Source: JAMCRM01 sp035561075
GTDB lineage: Bacteria; Acidobacteriota; Terriglobia; Bryobacterales; Bryobacteraceae
Assembly: GCA_035561075.1 (NCBI GenBank)
Contig: DATMYF010000180.1
Span: 69,988-133,987, forward strand
DNA length: 64,000 bases
Direction: 5' to 3'
Shown here: one piece after another, positions 24,761-32,823 of the stretch
How positions within the stretch are numbered: the first letter of the stretch is position 1
Layout of the letters: the number at the start of each line of letters is the position of its first letter
Notes under the pieces: generated by a model
Database searches by the model: none
What the model was told of the DNA's origin: nothing
Seen by the model: the letters and a program-made list of their open reading frames with translations, nothing else
Program-made: the position numbers and the translations under genes

Positions 24761-24766
24761 ACGCCC

Positions 24767-24794
24767 TACAGTTTTCGCGCTTTCCCGGCGATAA
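24767..24794 (+). promoter_or_regulatory. Sigma-28-like promoter for fliW-csrA
   Basis: TACAGTTT (24767-24774) matches the -35 consensus TAAAGTTT at seven of eight bases, and GGCGATAA (24787-24794) matches the -10 at seven of eight. The spacing is 12, one longer than usual. The predicted start is at about 24801, next to the fliW ATG at 24802, and fliW has no ribosome site, so the mRNA may be leaderless. Confidence 0.45.
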
Positions 24795-24801
24795 CACTGG
24801 C

Positions 24802-25260
24802 ATGCCGCACATCGCGACCGCGTACTTCGGGCGCCTCCCCTACCAACCTGAATCGGTGATCGACTTCCCTGCCGGGCTGCCGGGCTTCGAGAATGAGCGC
24901 CGGTTCCTGCCGGTGGAACTTCCGGAGTATCACCCCCTGGTATTCCTCCAGAGCCTGGAGCCCCAGGGCCCCTGCTTCCCCACCCTGCCGGTAACGGCCG
25001 TGGAGCCGGGGTATGAACTGGAAGTCGTGCCGGAAGACCTGGAACGGGTGGGGCTGTCCGGGCGCCGTCAGCCGGTCATGGGACGCGACGTGCTCGTGCT
25101 GGCTGTCCTCACCGTCTCGGAGGCGGGCATCACGGCCAACCTGCTGGCGCCGGTGGTGGTGAACCTGGCCAACCGAAGGGCCGTGCAGGCCATCCGGCCG
25201 GAGCCGCGCTACTCGCACGCGCACCCCGTGGAAACCGCAGAGGTGGCCGTGTGCTCATGA
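24802..25260 (+). CDS. fliW: Flagellar assembly factor FliW (CsrA antagonist)
   Basis: FliW binds flagellin and CsrA alternately: when flagellin is exported, freed FliW sequesters CsrA and relieves repression of flagellin mRNA. It has 152 residues. The ATG at 24802 gives MPHIATAYFGRLPYQPESVI, which aligns with the family start; DFPAGLPGFENERRF is the core motif and the C-terminus has TANLLAPVVVNLANRRAVQA. The csrA start lies 10 bases inside its 3' end, the usual coupled pair. Confidence 0.95.
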   Translation: MPHIATAYFGRLPYQPESVIDFPAGLPGFENERRFLPVELPEYHPLVFLQSLEPQGPCFPTLPVTAVEPGYELEVVPEDLERVGLSGRRQPVMGRDVLVLAVLTVSEAGITANLLAPVVVNLANRRAVQAIRPEPRYSHAHPVETAEVAVCS

Positions 25261-25559
25261 TGATGCGCCGCGCGGGAGAGGCCATCCGGATCGGGGACGA
25301 CGTGGAGATCCACATCGCCCGCATCGGCCGCTCGCGCGTGAAGCTCGCCATCGACGCCCCCCGGGAGGTGCGGGTGGTAGCGCGGGAGGTTCAGGTGGTA
25401 GAGGACCAGAACCGCGCCGCGGCGGCCGCAGCCGGTCTGTTCGCCCGGGCCCGTCAAAAAAACGGGCAAGTTCCCGCACCCTCCGCCGATATGGAAATCG
25501 AGGTTGATCCCGGGCATCCGCGAAGGCGGGGAACCCGGGCCCGGCAAGACGCCGGGTAA
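25251..25559 (+). CDS. csrA: Carbon storage regulator CsrA with C-terminal extension
   Basis: RNA-binding translational repressor recognising GGA motifs in hairpin loops. A GTG start at 25251 is chosen because MLMMMRRAGEAIRIGDDVEI aligns with the family N-terminus. The canonical domain runs to about residue 56, through VVAREVQVVED. A further ~46 residues, rich in Ala/Arg/Pro, follow and are absent from ordinary CsrA (about 60-75 residues in total). It overlaps fliW by 10 bases and ends 21 bases before flagellin. Its 3' part carries the proposed flagellin promoter. Confidence 0.93.
   Translation: MLMMMRRAGEAIRIGDDVEIHIARIGRSRVKLAIDAPREVRVVAREVQVVEDQNRAAAAAAGLFARARQKNGQVPAPSADMEIEVDPGHPRRRGTRARQDAG
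25466..25492 (+). promoter_or_regulatory. Sigma-28-like flagellin promoter inside csrA
   Basis: GCAAGTTC (25466-25473) is followed after 11 bases by GCCGATAT (25485-25492). The -35 shares AAGTT with the consensus TAAAGTTT and the -10 is one base from GCCGATAA. The predicted start near 25499 gives an ~80-base leader. The -10 also encodes Ala-Asp-Met in csrA, so chance is possible, but spacing, position and similarity to the flaG site support it. Confidence 0.6.
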
Positions 25560-25572
25560 CCCGCAAAAGGAA
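25509..25572 (+). promoter_or_regulatory. Flagellin mRNA leader: two hairpins and two GGA sites
   Basis: Stem 1 pairs CCCGGG at 25509-25514 with 25534-25539, its loop ending in GGGGA (25528-25532). Stem 2 pairs CCCGGC at 25540-25545 with GCCGGG at 25551-25556 around a five-base loop. The ribosome site AAAAGGAA (25565-25572) follows, containing a second GGA. This layout, one GGA in a hairpin loop and one in the ribosome site, resembles known CsrA targets such as Bacillus hag. CsrA binding here is inferred. Confidence 0.5.
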
Positions 25573-25580
25573 TTGCAGAC

Positions 25581-27929
25581 ATGGCGTTTTCCATTCAGAC
25601 CAACATCAACTCCCTGATCGCGCAGGAGAACCTGCGGGTCAATAGCGAATTCCAGGGCCGCACCATCCAGCGTTTGACGTCCGGCTTCCGCATCAACCAG
25701 TCGGGCGACGACGCCGCGGGCCTGGCCATCGCCAACAAGTTCCGCAGCGACGTGGCCGAGCTGACGCAGGGCGTGCGCAACGCCAACGACGGCATCAGCA
25801 GCCTGCAGATTGTCGACGGCGGCATGAACAACATCAGCAAGATGCTGGACCGGTTGAAGACCCTGGCCACGCAGTCCGCCTCGGCCACATTCACCGGCGA
25901 CCGCGCGGTGCTGAATAATGAGTTCAGCACACTGCTCACCGAAATCGACCGGCAGTCGCAGGCCATCGGGATGGACGATGGAGGCACCCTGGCCAAGTCG
26001 CTCTCGGTCTTCATCGGCGGCGGTCTGGCGCACGGCACCAACGAAATCTCTACGGCTAACGGATCCGTCACGATCGACCTGGCCAGCGCCGCGGTGGACA
26101 CCCGCAGCCTGGGACTGAAGGGCATGCAGGTGGTGGCGGGCACCACCGACCTCGGCAGCGCGTCGGAGACTTCCGTCGCCAAGATCCTGGCGGACACCGG
26201 CAACACGACGGAAACCTCCGGCTACACGGATTTCTACGTTTCCGGCCCGGGTTTCTCGGGCGATGCCAAAGTGAAGGTTTCGGTGAACGTGCAGGGCGTC
26301 ACCGACATGGACTCACTGGCGACGGCGGTCAACGCGGCCATCCAGGCTGCCGGCAACGGCACCACCCCGGCGGCCTCGGCGATGAAGGCTGCGGGCATTG
26401 TGGCCTCGGTCCATACCGACGCGAACGGCGGCAAGCAACTGGCATTCACCTCCTCGACGACGGCGTTTCAGGTGCAGGCCGGGGACCGCATGGCCAATGC
26501 CATCATGGGAAACCTTACCGGGACCACCGGTACCGCCGTAGCCACCACGGTTGCCGGCGTGGCAACCACCGCGGGAGCCTTCACCCCCACCAATGTAACG
26601 GTGCGGATTACCGGTGGCGGCATGTCGGATGCCGTGGACCTGACCTTCGAAAGCGGCTCCACCACCACAGCCCTGGCCCTCACGGACCTTTCGGCCAAGG
26701 TGGGATCCAACGCCGCCCTGCAAGCGGCCGGCATCAAGGTTAGCGGAGGTGTGGGGGAGGCCCTCACATTCACCAGCGCACAGGGCGAGCAGTTCAACGT
26801 GATGGTGACTGGCGACACCGCCAATCTCCTGGGGTTCGGATCCTTCGTGGCCGGCACCGGCGGGGCTGCGGAGTACACCAGTATCCAGGGGGCCGTGTAC
26901 GATGATGCGACGGCCGCCGGCAATGCGAAGCTCGAGTTCTCCTTCAACGGCGCGACCTCGGACGCCAATGTGGTTACGATCGCCCTGGGCGCAGGGAGTG
27001 TCGCGATCGCAGACGTAGTCGATTCGCTCAATGCGGCCTTTAACACCAACGCTACGCTTCAGGGCGCCGGACTCAAGGCTTCCGTTGCGGGTACCCAGAT
27101 TACCATCAGCTCGACCAACGACACGCAGTTCCGGGTGACGGCCGGAGGGAGCGACGCCGCCGCGGATCTCGGCTTCGGAGTAGCGGGAACCTCGTTCGCC
27201 ACTCTCACGGCGGGAGCTTCGGCGGCCAGTACGGCGAACGCCACGGGAGCTACCCACACCGGAGCCCTGTCGTTCACGGCGCTGAGTTACGGCAACTCGG
27301 ACCAAGCGGTCACGGTATCGGCAATTGACGCCAAGGGCGCCATGAAGAGCGCCACCGTGACATTGCAGAATGATGCGACCGCGACCACCGGGCAGAGCAT
27401 TGACGACGCGATCGCTCACATCAACCAGCAGTTGCAGCAGACCAACGATTCGACGCTGCAGCAGATCGTAGCGGTGAAGCAGAACGTCGCCGGGACTGAG
27501 AAGATCAACTTCATCAGCTCGCTCAAGGAGTTCAGCGTCAGCGTGGGCAGTTCGGCTCACGCCCAGGGCATCGGCGGCGGGACGGCGCAAACAGTCGCCT
27601 CCACGACGTACGGCGAAGGCGCCAACATCGCCATCGAAAGCCGGGAAGGCGCTATCCAGGCGGTATCGGCGCTGGGCAACGCGGTAAAGACTCTCGGCAC
27701 GGCACAGGCGGCTGTCGGTAAGGCGCAGAACCAGCTCGGCTACGCGCTGGCGCTGGCGCAGTCGCAGATTTCCAACTACTCGGGTGCCGAATCGCGAATC
27801 CGCGACGCGGACATCGCCGCGGAAGCGGCCAACCTGACCAAGGCGCAAGTGTTGCAGCAGGCCTCGCTGGCGGCGATGGCGCAAGCCAACTCCGCGCCGC
27901 AGGCCGTGCTCGCGCTGCTGCGCGGGTAA
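25581..27929 (+). CDS. fliC: Flagellin, very large, with four FlaIN-like insert domains
   Basis: Filament subunit. It has 782 residues against a usual 270-500. The N-terminal D0/D1 region is canonical (MAFSIQTNINSLIAQENLRV, RLTSGFRINQSGDDAAGLAI), as is the C-terminus from about residue 680 (SNYSGAESRIRDADIAAEAA, LTKAQVLQQASLAAMAQANS). Between lie four related beta/alpha modules at about 215-310, 335-425, 445-535 and 560-665. Each has an Ala/Asn helix, an AAGI- or GAGL-like step and a TFTS...F.V element, as in flagellin hook IN repeats. These should form large surface-exposed domains. A strong terminator follows. Confidence 0.96.
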   Translation: MAFSIQTNINSLIAQENLRVNSEFQGRTIQRLTSGFRINQSGDDAAGLAIANKFRSDVAELTQGVRNANDGISSLQIVDGGMNNISKMLDRLKTLATQSASATFTGDRAVLNNEFSTLLTEIDRQSQAIGMDDGGTLAKSLSVFIGGGLAHGTNEISTANGSVTIDLASAAVDTRSLGLKGMQVVAGTTDLGSASETSVAKILADTGNTTETSGYTDFYVSGPGFSGDAKVKVSVNVQGVTDMDSLATAVNAAIQAAGNGTTPAASAMKAAGIVASVHTDANGGKQLAFTSSTTAFQVQAGDRMANAIMGNLTGTTGTAVATTVAGVATTAGAFTPTNVTVRITGGGMSDAVDLTFESGSTTTALALTDLSAKVGSNAALQAAGIKVSGGVGEALTFTSAQGEQFNVMVTGDTANLLGFGSFVAGTGGAAEYTSIQGAVYDDATAAGNAKLEFSFNGATSDANVVTIALGAGSVAIADVVDSLNAAFNTNATLQGAGLKASVAGTQITISSTNDTQFRVTAGGSDAAADLGFGVAGTSFATLTAGASAASTANATGATHTGALSFTALSYGNSDQAVTVSAIDAKGAMKSATVTLQNDATATTGQSIDDAIAHINQQLQQTNDSTLQQIVAVKQNVAGTEKINFISSLKEFSVSVGSSAHAQGIGGGTAQTVASTTYGEGANIAIESREGAIQAVSALGNAVKTLGTAQAAVGKAQNQLGYALALAQSQISNYSGAESRIRDADIAAEAANLTKAQVLQQASLAAMAQANSAPQAVLALLRG

Positions 27930-27939
27930 AACCTGATTT

Positions 27940-27993
27940 GCAGGCCGCACAGCCTGCTCAACCCGGGGGCGGCGCGTCCGCCCCCGGGGTTTT
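27940..27993 (+). terminator. Double hairpin terminator after flagellin
   Basis: A small hairpin pairs GCAGGC (27940-27945) with GCCTGC (27952-27957). A second pairs CCCGGGGGCGG (27962-27972) with CCGCCCCCGGG (27978-27988) and is followed by GTTTTC. The second is a classical intrinsic terminator. The fliD ATG is only 16 bases beyond, so fliD must depend on read-through or on a promoter inside this element. Confidence 0.85.
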
Positions 27994-28009
27994 CATCGCG
28001 CGGTGATTC

Positions 28010-29371
28010 ATGAGTACCAGCTCCATTTTCGCCGGCAATAGCCGGTACGCCAGCGACTTCCAGGCGGTCATCGACCGCACGGTGGCGATTGCCTCCCTGC
28101 CTATTTCCCAACTCAACAAGGAAAAGACGGCCCTCGAAGAACGTGCCACTGCCCTTACGGCGCTGAACGTCAAGCTTACGGCGGTCGAAACGGCCGTCGC
28201 GGGCGTGGAGAGCGCGCTGGGGAGCGGCTCCTATCAGGCATCCCTCGACGGCGACGAGGTGGGGACCGTAACGCTCGGCACCGGCGCCGCGGAGGGCAGC
28301 TATTCACTCGAAGTGATCAGCCTGGGGGCCTATTCGACCTCCATCAGCAACGACGAGGGTCTGCCCGTGGTGACGGACCCGGCGGCTCAGTCGATCAGCA
28401 CATCGGCGGCGTTCACGATGAAGGTCAACGGGGTAGCGTGGTCGCTCCACCCGGCGGGAAACACGCTCTCTTCGCTCGCGGCTTCGATAAACGGCAGCGG
28501 CGCGGCGGTGCGGGCTACGGTAGTGAACGTGGGGTCGTCCTCGGCGCCGGACTATCGTTTGTCCCTCGAGAGCACCAAGCTTGGAGCGGTCAGCCTGGAA
28601 CTCAGCGACGGCTCCCAACAACTGCTCACAACACAGGTGACGGGCAGCAAGGCATCGTACCGGGTGAACGGGGTGGCGCAGGCGGCCGAGAGCGAATCCC
28701 GCACTATAGCGCTGGCACCGGGGTTGACGGTGAAGCTAACGGCCGAGAGCCCGGCAGGGAAGGCCACCAGCATCACGGTGACGCGGCAGTCGTCGGTGGT
28801 AGCCAGCGCGTTGAGCACGCTGGCGGCAACCTACAACTCCGCCATGGACGAGCTTGATAAGCATCGCGGGCAAGCCGACGGCGCGCTCTCCGGCTACCAG
28901 ATGGTCTATAGCCTGGGCCAGAACCTGCGCGACATGATGAACTATTACACGGGCGGCAGCGAAGGCATCTCGTCGCTTTCGGAGCTGGGGTTCAGCTTCG
29001 AAAAGAACGGGCGGCTGACGTTCAGCTCGATGGAGTTCATGGCGGCGGACATGGAAGGCGCGGGGCAGGTGACGGCGTTCCTGGGCTCCTCGTCTGAAGG
29101 CGGTTTTCTTAAAGCCGCTGCTACGGCGCTCGATTCGGCTTCGAACCCGGTTTGGGGACGGATGACCACGGAGATGGCCTCCGTAACGGAGGAGATCAAC
29201 CGCACGGAAGACCGCATCGCGGACAGCCAGGAGCGGGTAGATCAGCTACAGGTAAACCTGCAGGAGCGCATGGCCGCGTCCGACGCGCTGATCGCGGGCC
29301 TCGAGCAGAGTTACAGCTACATCAGCGCCCTGTTGGAGTCCATGAAGGCAGCCTCGGAGAGTTACGGATGA
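28010..29371 (+). CDS. fliD: Filament cap protein FliD (HAP2)
   Basis: Pentameric cap that inserts flagellin at the filament tip. It has 453 residues. The N-terminal FliD_N region contains ASLPISQLNKEKTALEERAT; the middle has the KVNGVAWSLHPAGNTLSSLA segment; the C-terminal FliD_C region has LGFSFEKNGRLTFSSMEF and a terminal helix TEEINRTEDRIADSQERVDQ. No strong ribosome site is visible (GGTGATT). The fliT ATG overlaps its stop. Confidence 0.95.
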   Translation: MSTSSIFAGNSRYASDFQAVIDRTVAIASLPISQLNKEKTALEERATALTALNVKLTAVETAVAGVESALGSGSYQASLDGDEVGTVTLGTGAAEGSYSLEVISLGAYSTSISNDEGLPVVTDPAAQSISTSAAFTMKVNGVAWSLHPAGNTLSSLAASINGSGAAVRATVVNVGSSSAPDYRLSLESTKLGAVSLELSDGSQQLLTTQVTGSKASYRVNGVAQAAESESRTIALAPGLTVKLTAESPAGKATSITVTRQSSVVASALSTLAATYNSAMDELDKHRGQADGALSGYQMVYSLGQNLRDMMNYYTGGSEGISSLSELGFSFEKNGRLTFSSMEFMAADMEGAGQVTAFLGSSSEGGFLKAAATALDSASNPVWGRMTTEMASVTEEINRTEDRIADSQERVDQLQVNLQERMAASDALIAGLEQSYSYISALLESMKAASESYG

Positions 29372-29670
29372 GCGGCAGCCTCGAAGCGGCTTCGTCGCGC
29401 CTGCGGGCGGCGGTGGAAGCGGGAGCCTTCGGGCCGGCGCTGGCGCTGCTGCCGGAGTTCCGCCGGGAGTTCGACGGGGCGCTGGCCGGCGTGCCTCCGG
29501 GCGGCGCGGCAGCGCGCGAGATCGCCGCCCGGGCACGCGACCTGCTGGAATGGGCGCGCCGGGCGACGCTTTGCAGCCAGACGCACCTGGCCGCACAACT
29601 GGAAGCGCTGGCGTGCCTCAATGCCTATCGAGGCGCGCGCCGCGAGCATCGCTGGGAGATGGAGGGCTGA
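29368..29670 (+). CDS. FliT-like flagellar chaperone (probable)
   Basis: A 100-residue all-helical protein whose ATG overlaps the fliD TGA (ATGA). FliT, the FliD chaperone, is small, helical, poorly conserved and encoded right after fliD, so position suggests this role. The sequence has LEAASSRLRAAVEAGAFGPA and a second helix with ARARDLLEWARRATLCSQTH. FlgN-type chaperones have similar shape, so the specific name is withheld. Confidence 0.7.
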   Translation: MSGSLEAASSRLRAAVEAGAFGPALALLPEFRREFDGALAGVPPGGAAAREIAARARDLLEWARRATLCSQTHLAAQLEALACLNAYRGARREHRWEMEG

Positions 29671-29680
29671 ACCTCCGGAC

Positions 29681-31459
29681 TCAGGCGGATTCCGCGGGGG
29701 ACGCCGGGTTCAGGTCGATACGGAAGGTGGCGCCCTTACCGGGGGCGCTTTCCACCGAGATGCGCCCCCCATGGTCGCTGATTACGGATTGCACGATGGC
29801 CAGGCCGAGACCGGTGCCGTGGGTCTTGGTGGTGTAGTACGGGGTGAAAAGGCGATCACACTCCTCTGGGGTGAGGCCTTCGCCGGTGTCGGAGACCTCG
29901 ATACGCACGCTGCCCTCGCCTGTCAGGGTGCGGACCGTCAGGACACCCCCCTGGGGCATGGCGTCCACGGCGTTGAGCACCAGGTTCTGCAGGGCGCGCC
30001 CAATTTGTTCGGGATCGGCGTGGGCAAGCGGCAGGTTCGGGGCGAGTTCCACTTTGGGCTCGACACCGGCCGTAGCGAATTGCGCCTGGAATACCTTCAG
30101 TGCCCCCGAGACCACCTCATTCAGGTTGACAGGCTGGAGTTCCGGCCGCGGCATCTTGGCGAAGTCGCTGAAGCGCGCGATGATGCGCTTCAAGTTGGCG
30201 AGTTCGGCCAGGAGCGTTTCGGTGCTTTCCCGGAAGACCTCGTCAAACTGGTCGGGCGGGAGGTTGCGGGCACGTTGCACGTTTTCAATGGTGATCTGGA
30301 TAGGGAACAGCGGATTCTTGAGCTCGTGGGCGAGACGGCGGGCCAGCTCACGCCAGGCGGCCACGCGCTCGGTCTGCACCAGGTGGTCGCGCTGCTGGGA
30401 GAGTTGCCGGGTCATCCGATTGAAAGCGTAGCCGAGCCGGCCGACCTCATCGCGGGAATGCACCGGGACGTGGACGTGCCAGTTGCCGGCGGCGACTTCA
30501 CGGGCAGCCCTGGCCAGGTCCTCGACGGGCCGGGTAACGCGTGCGGTAGCCCAGCCGGCCAGGGCCACGGCGAGCAGGATTCCCGCGGCACCGGTGAGCA
30601 GCGCGGTCCACAGGAGCAGGCGTTGCAGTTCGGCCAGTTCGCGCCGTGAGCTACCCACCAGCAGCACACCGAGCAGGTTCTTTTCACGGCCCAGAAGCGG
30701 GAAGGCATGGAAGACCTCGGCGCCGACGGCGTCGGGCGTCCAGCGGACTGTTCCGGATGCCTCCCGATGTTTCGTCCGCACCTGTTCGATGAGCGCCTCG
30801 AGGCGAGCGGCATCGGCCAGCGGGCCGGCGTCGCCAGTGAGAAGGCTGGCGGAGAAGCGCGGGGCCAGGTTGCGATAGAGCAGCACCCGCATCCCGCCGG
30901 GCAGAGCCAGGGTCTTCAGGAAGCCGGGGTCGAGCTTCTCGCCGCCGGCGACGTAGAGCTTGCGATCCCCGGCGCTCACCACCCGCACGGCAATCAGGGC
31001 CAAGGCCGTCTCCTCAGGCAGTTCCTCGCGCTGTAAGAAGGCGCCGTGTTCCCCCGCGGCGGAGAGCCATGCGGCTTTATAACCGAAGCGCGCGGGCCAT
31101 TGAGCCGAAGAAATGATGGAGCCATCGGCGGCGGCCAGCTCCAGAAAGTCGAGCCCGTGAGCGGCGGCAAGCGCGGGGGCCTCGTTTACGTAGGGGGAAT
31201 AGTCGGGCTCGGGACCGCCGCTGGCGATGGCCAGGTCGAGCGCCGTCTCGGCGCCGGCAATCCGCTCCACCCGGCGGGCGATCTCCTCGCGGCGGCGGGC
31301 GAATTCGCGGCGGAACTGATCCACCACGGTGCCCACCCGCTGGTTCTCCACGCGCTCGAAGGCGCGGCGCGTGGTGAGCCAGACGACGGAGCCGACCAGC
31401 CCCACCGCCACCACCACGGCGAACGTGAAGATCAACAGCAGGCGCGTCCGGAAGGTCAT
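29681..31459 (-). CDS. NtrY-like membrane histidine kinase
   Basis: Sensor kinase of 592 residues. ATG 31459 is chosen because it overlaps the upstream gene's stop (ATGA). Segments: membrane helix 1 (about 8-28), a ~250-residue periplasmic sensor region, membrane helix 2 (about 281-303), HAMP (about 304-357), HisKA with phospho-acceptor His378 in RRLAHELKNPLFPIQ, and HATPase with N box NLVLNAVDAM, G1 DTGEGL and G2 TGLGLAIV. HELKNPL-PIQ is typical of NtrY-type kinases that pair with NtrC-type sigma-54 activators. No response regulator is adjacent. It converges on the flagellar block. Confidence 0.9.
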   Translation of the reverse strand: MTFRTRLLLIFTFAVVVAVGLVGSVVWLTTRRAFERVENQRVGTVVDQFRREFARRREEIARRVERIAGAETALDLAIASGGPEPDYSPYVNEAPALAAAHGLDFLELAAADGSIISSAQWPARFGYKAAWLSAAGEHGAFLQREELPEETALALIAVRVVSAGDRKLYVAGGEKLDPGFLKTLALPGGMRVLLYRNLAPRFSASLLTGDAGPLADAARLEALIEQVRTKHREASGTVRWTPDAVGAEVFHAFPLLGREKNLLGVLLVGSSRRELAELQRLLLWTALLTGAAGILLAVALAGWATARVTRPVEDLARAAREVAAGNWHVHVPVHSRDEVGRLGYAFNRMTRQLSQQRDHLVQTERVAAWRELARRLAHELKNPLFPIQITIENVQRARNLPPDQFDEVFRESTETLLAELANLKRIIARFSDFAKMPRPELQPVNLNEVVSGALKVFQAQFATAGVEPKVELAPNLPLAHADPEQIGRALQNLVLNAVDAMPQGGVLTVRTLTGEGSVRIEVSDTGEGLTPEECDRLFTPYYTTKTHGTGLGLAIVQSVISDHGGRISVESAPGKGATFRIDLNPASPAESA

Positions 31460-32823
31460 TGGCGGTCCCCATCGAGCCACACGTCGGCGAGGCGCCAACC
31501 GCCCAGCCGGCCGATGGCGGGGGGTTGCCAGACCCGCACCCGCGGGCTCACCCCATAGTCCTCGGGCAGGTGAAAAAGCGGCACCACGCGCCCGCCTTCG
31601 AGCAGCGTGCGTTCGGAGCCGCAAACGTCCTCGGGACGGTCCTGGCGGGGCCAGTTCTTATACCCGAGAGCGGCGGCCAAATCGGGCAGCGCCTGGGCGG
31701 GGTCAAGCGAAGCGACCGGTAACAAGGCAAGGCGAGCGTCGGCGCGGGCATTTCCAGGCACGGCGTGGACGGTGAGGCCGGCATCCCGGGCATTGAGCGA
31801 GATGCGTTCGGCAATGGCGCGGGCCAGCGGGTCGCCGGCGTCGTAAGCCAAAGAGGCGGTGCGTCCGGAGGGCGGAAGCGCGGCGGCTAACTGGCGGGCG
31901 CGGGGAAGGTCCGGCGCGGACGGGAACAGAAACTCCCAGCCGCTCAACCACTGCGGCAGCAGGCCCCCGGCGATCTCGCCGCGGCGCTGGAGCAGCACGT
32001 TGTGGATGGCGGCGCGATCGATCGAGCGTGCCAGGGCTTCGCGCACGCGCGTATCGGCAGGACGGCCATCGTAGAAGACTATGGCCAGCAGGATGTTGGG
32101 AGCGGACGACCAGACGGCGCGGTCGCGGTCGGCGGCGCGGCGCACGTCCGCGGGGGCCAGTTCCACCAGATCCGCCTTCCCCACTTCCAGGTCGATCCAC
32201 TGCTCGCGAGGGCTGCGGCCCATCGAGACCTCGATGGAGTCGAGGAACGGCCTGCCGCCCCAATATTCCTGGTTGGCGGTGAAAACAGCGCGGCGGCCGC
32301 GCTCGAGGGCGGCTAGCCGGAACGGCCCGGTGCCCGTGGGGACGCCCTCGGCGCTGCGGGAATAAATATAGCCGAGCCGTCCGAGTTCGAGCAGCAGCCC
32401 CGGGGTGGGCCGCGGACATTCGATCGCCAGCGCATCGGCCGCGGCCGTAACCGTGTAGCCGGGGAGTGCCGCGGTCAGTGCGGCGGCGATGGCCGGACCG
32501 GCGGTGAGAACGGAACCATCGTGAAACCGAACCCCCGGGCGAAGGCGGAAGCGCCAGCGGCGATGGTCTGGATCGTGCGTCCAGGAGACCGCCAGGGCGG
32601 GACGCGGACGGCCTTGCCCGTCGATTTGGACCAGGCAATCGAAGACCAGCGGCATCAGGCGGCTGCCGGCGTCGCCCGGTTCGGTGGGATCGAGCGCAGC
32701 GACGGTAGCGCGCATTTCGACGCGCAGAGTGCCGCCGTAGCGCGGGCGCCCCGCGGCGCCGGCGGTCTGGGTGAGGGCGAGAAGACTAAGAACCGCAGCC
32801 AATCGCCAGACGGTAGGCAGCAT
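31456..32823 (-). CDS. Family-5 extracellular solute-binding protein
   Basis: Peptide/nickel-type periplasmic binding protein (SBP_bac_5). It has 455 residues, a little short for the family, with signal peptide WRLAAVLSLLALTQTAGA and no lipobox. Family landmarks are YGGTLRVEMRATVAALDPTE, RRWRFRLRPGVRFHDGSVLT and GTGPFRLAALERGRRAVFTA followed by NQEYWGGRP. No permease or ATPase genes are next to it; instead it sits directly before a histidine kinase. It may present a ligand to the kinase rather than to a transporter (inference). Start overlaps the preceding gene by 38 bases. Confidence 0.85.
   Translation of the reverse strand: MLPTVWRLAAVLSLLALTQTAGAAGRPRYGGTLRVEMRATVAALDPTEPGDAGSRLMPLVFDCLVQIDGQGRPRPALAVSWTHDPDHRRWRFRLRPGVRFHDGSVLTAGPAIAAALTAALPGYTVTAAADALAIECPRPTPGLLLELGRLGYIYSRSAEGVPTGTGPFRLAALERGRRAVFTANQEYWGGRPFLDSIEVSMGRSPREQWIDLEVGKADLVELAPADVRRAADRDRAVWSSAPNILLAIVFYDGRPADTRVREALARSIDRAAIHNVLLQRRGEIAGGLLPQWLSGWEFLFPSAPDLPRARQLAAALPPSGRTASLAYDAGDPLARAIAERISLNARDAGLTVHAVPGNARADARLALLPVASLDPAQALPDLAAALGYKNWPRQDRPEDVCGSERTLLEGGRVVPLFHLPEDYGVSPRVRVWQPPAIGRLGGWRLADVWLDGDRQ

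Noticed and set aside
24740..24766. Sigma-54-like TGGCAG...TTGCC on the minus strand before flgB
   Set aside because: GG and GC are nine bases apart, one too few for the strict ten-base spacing.
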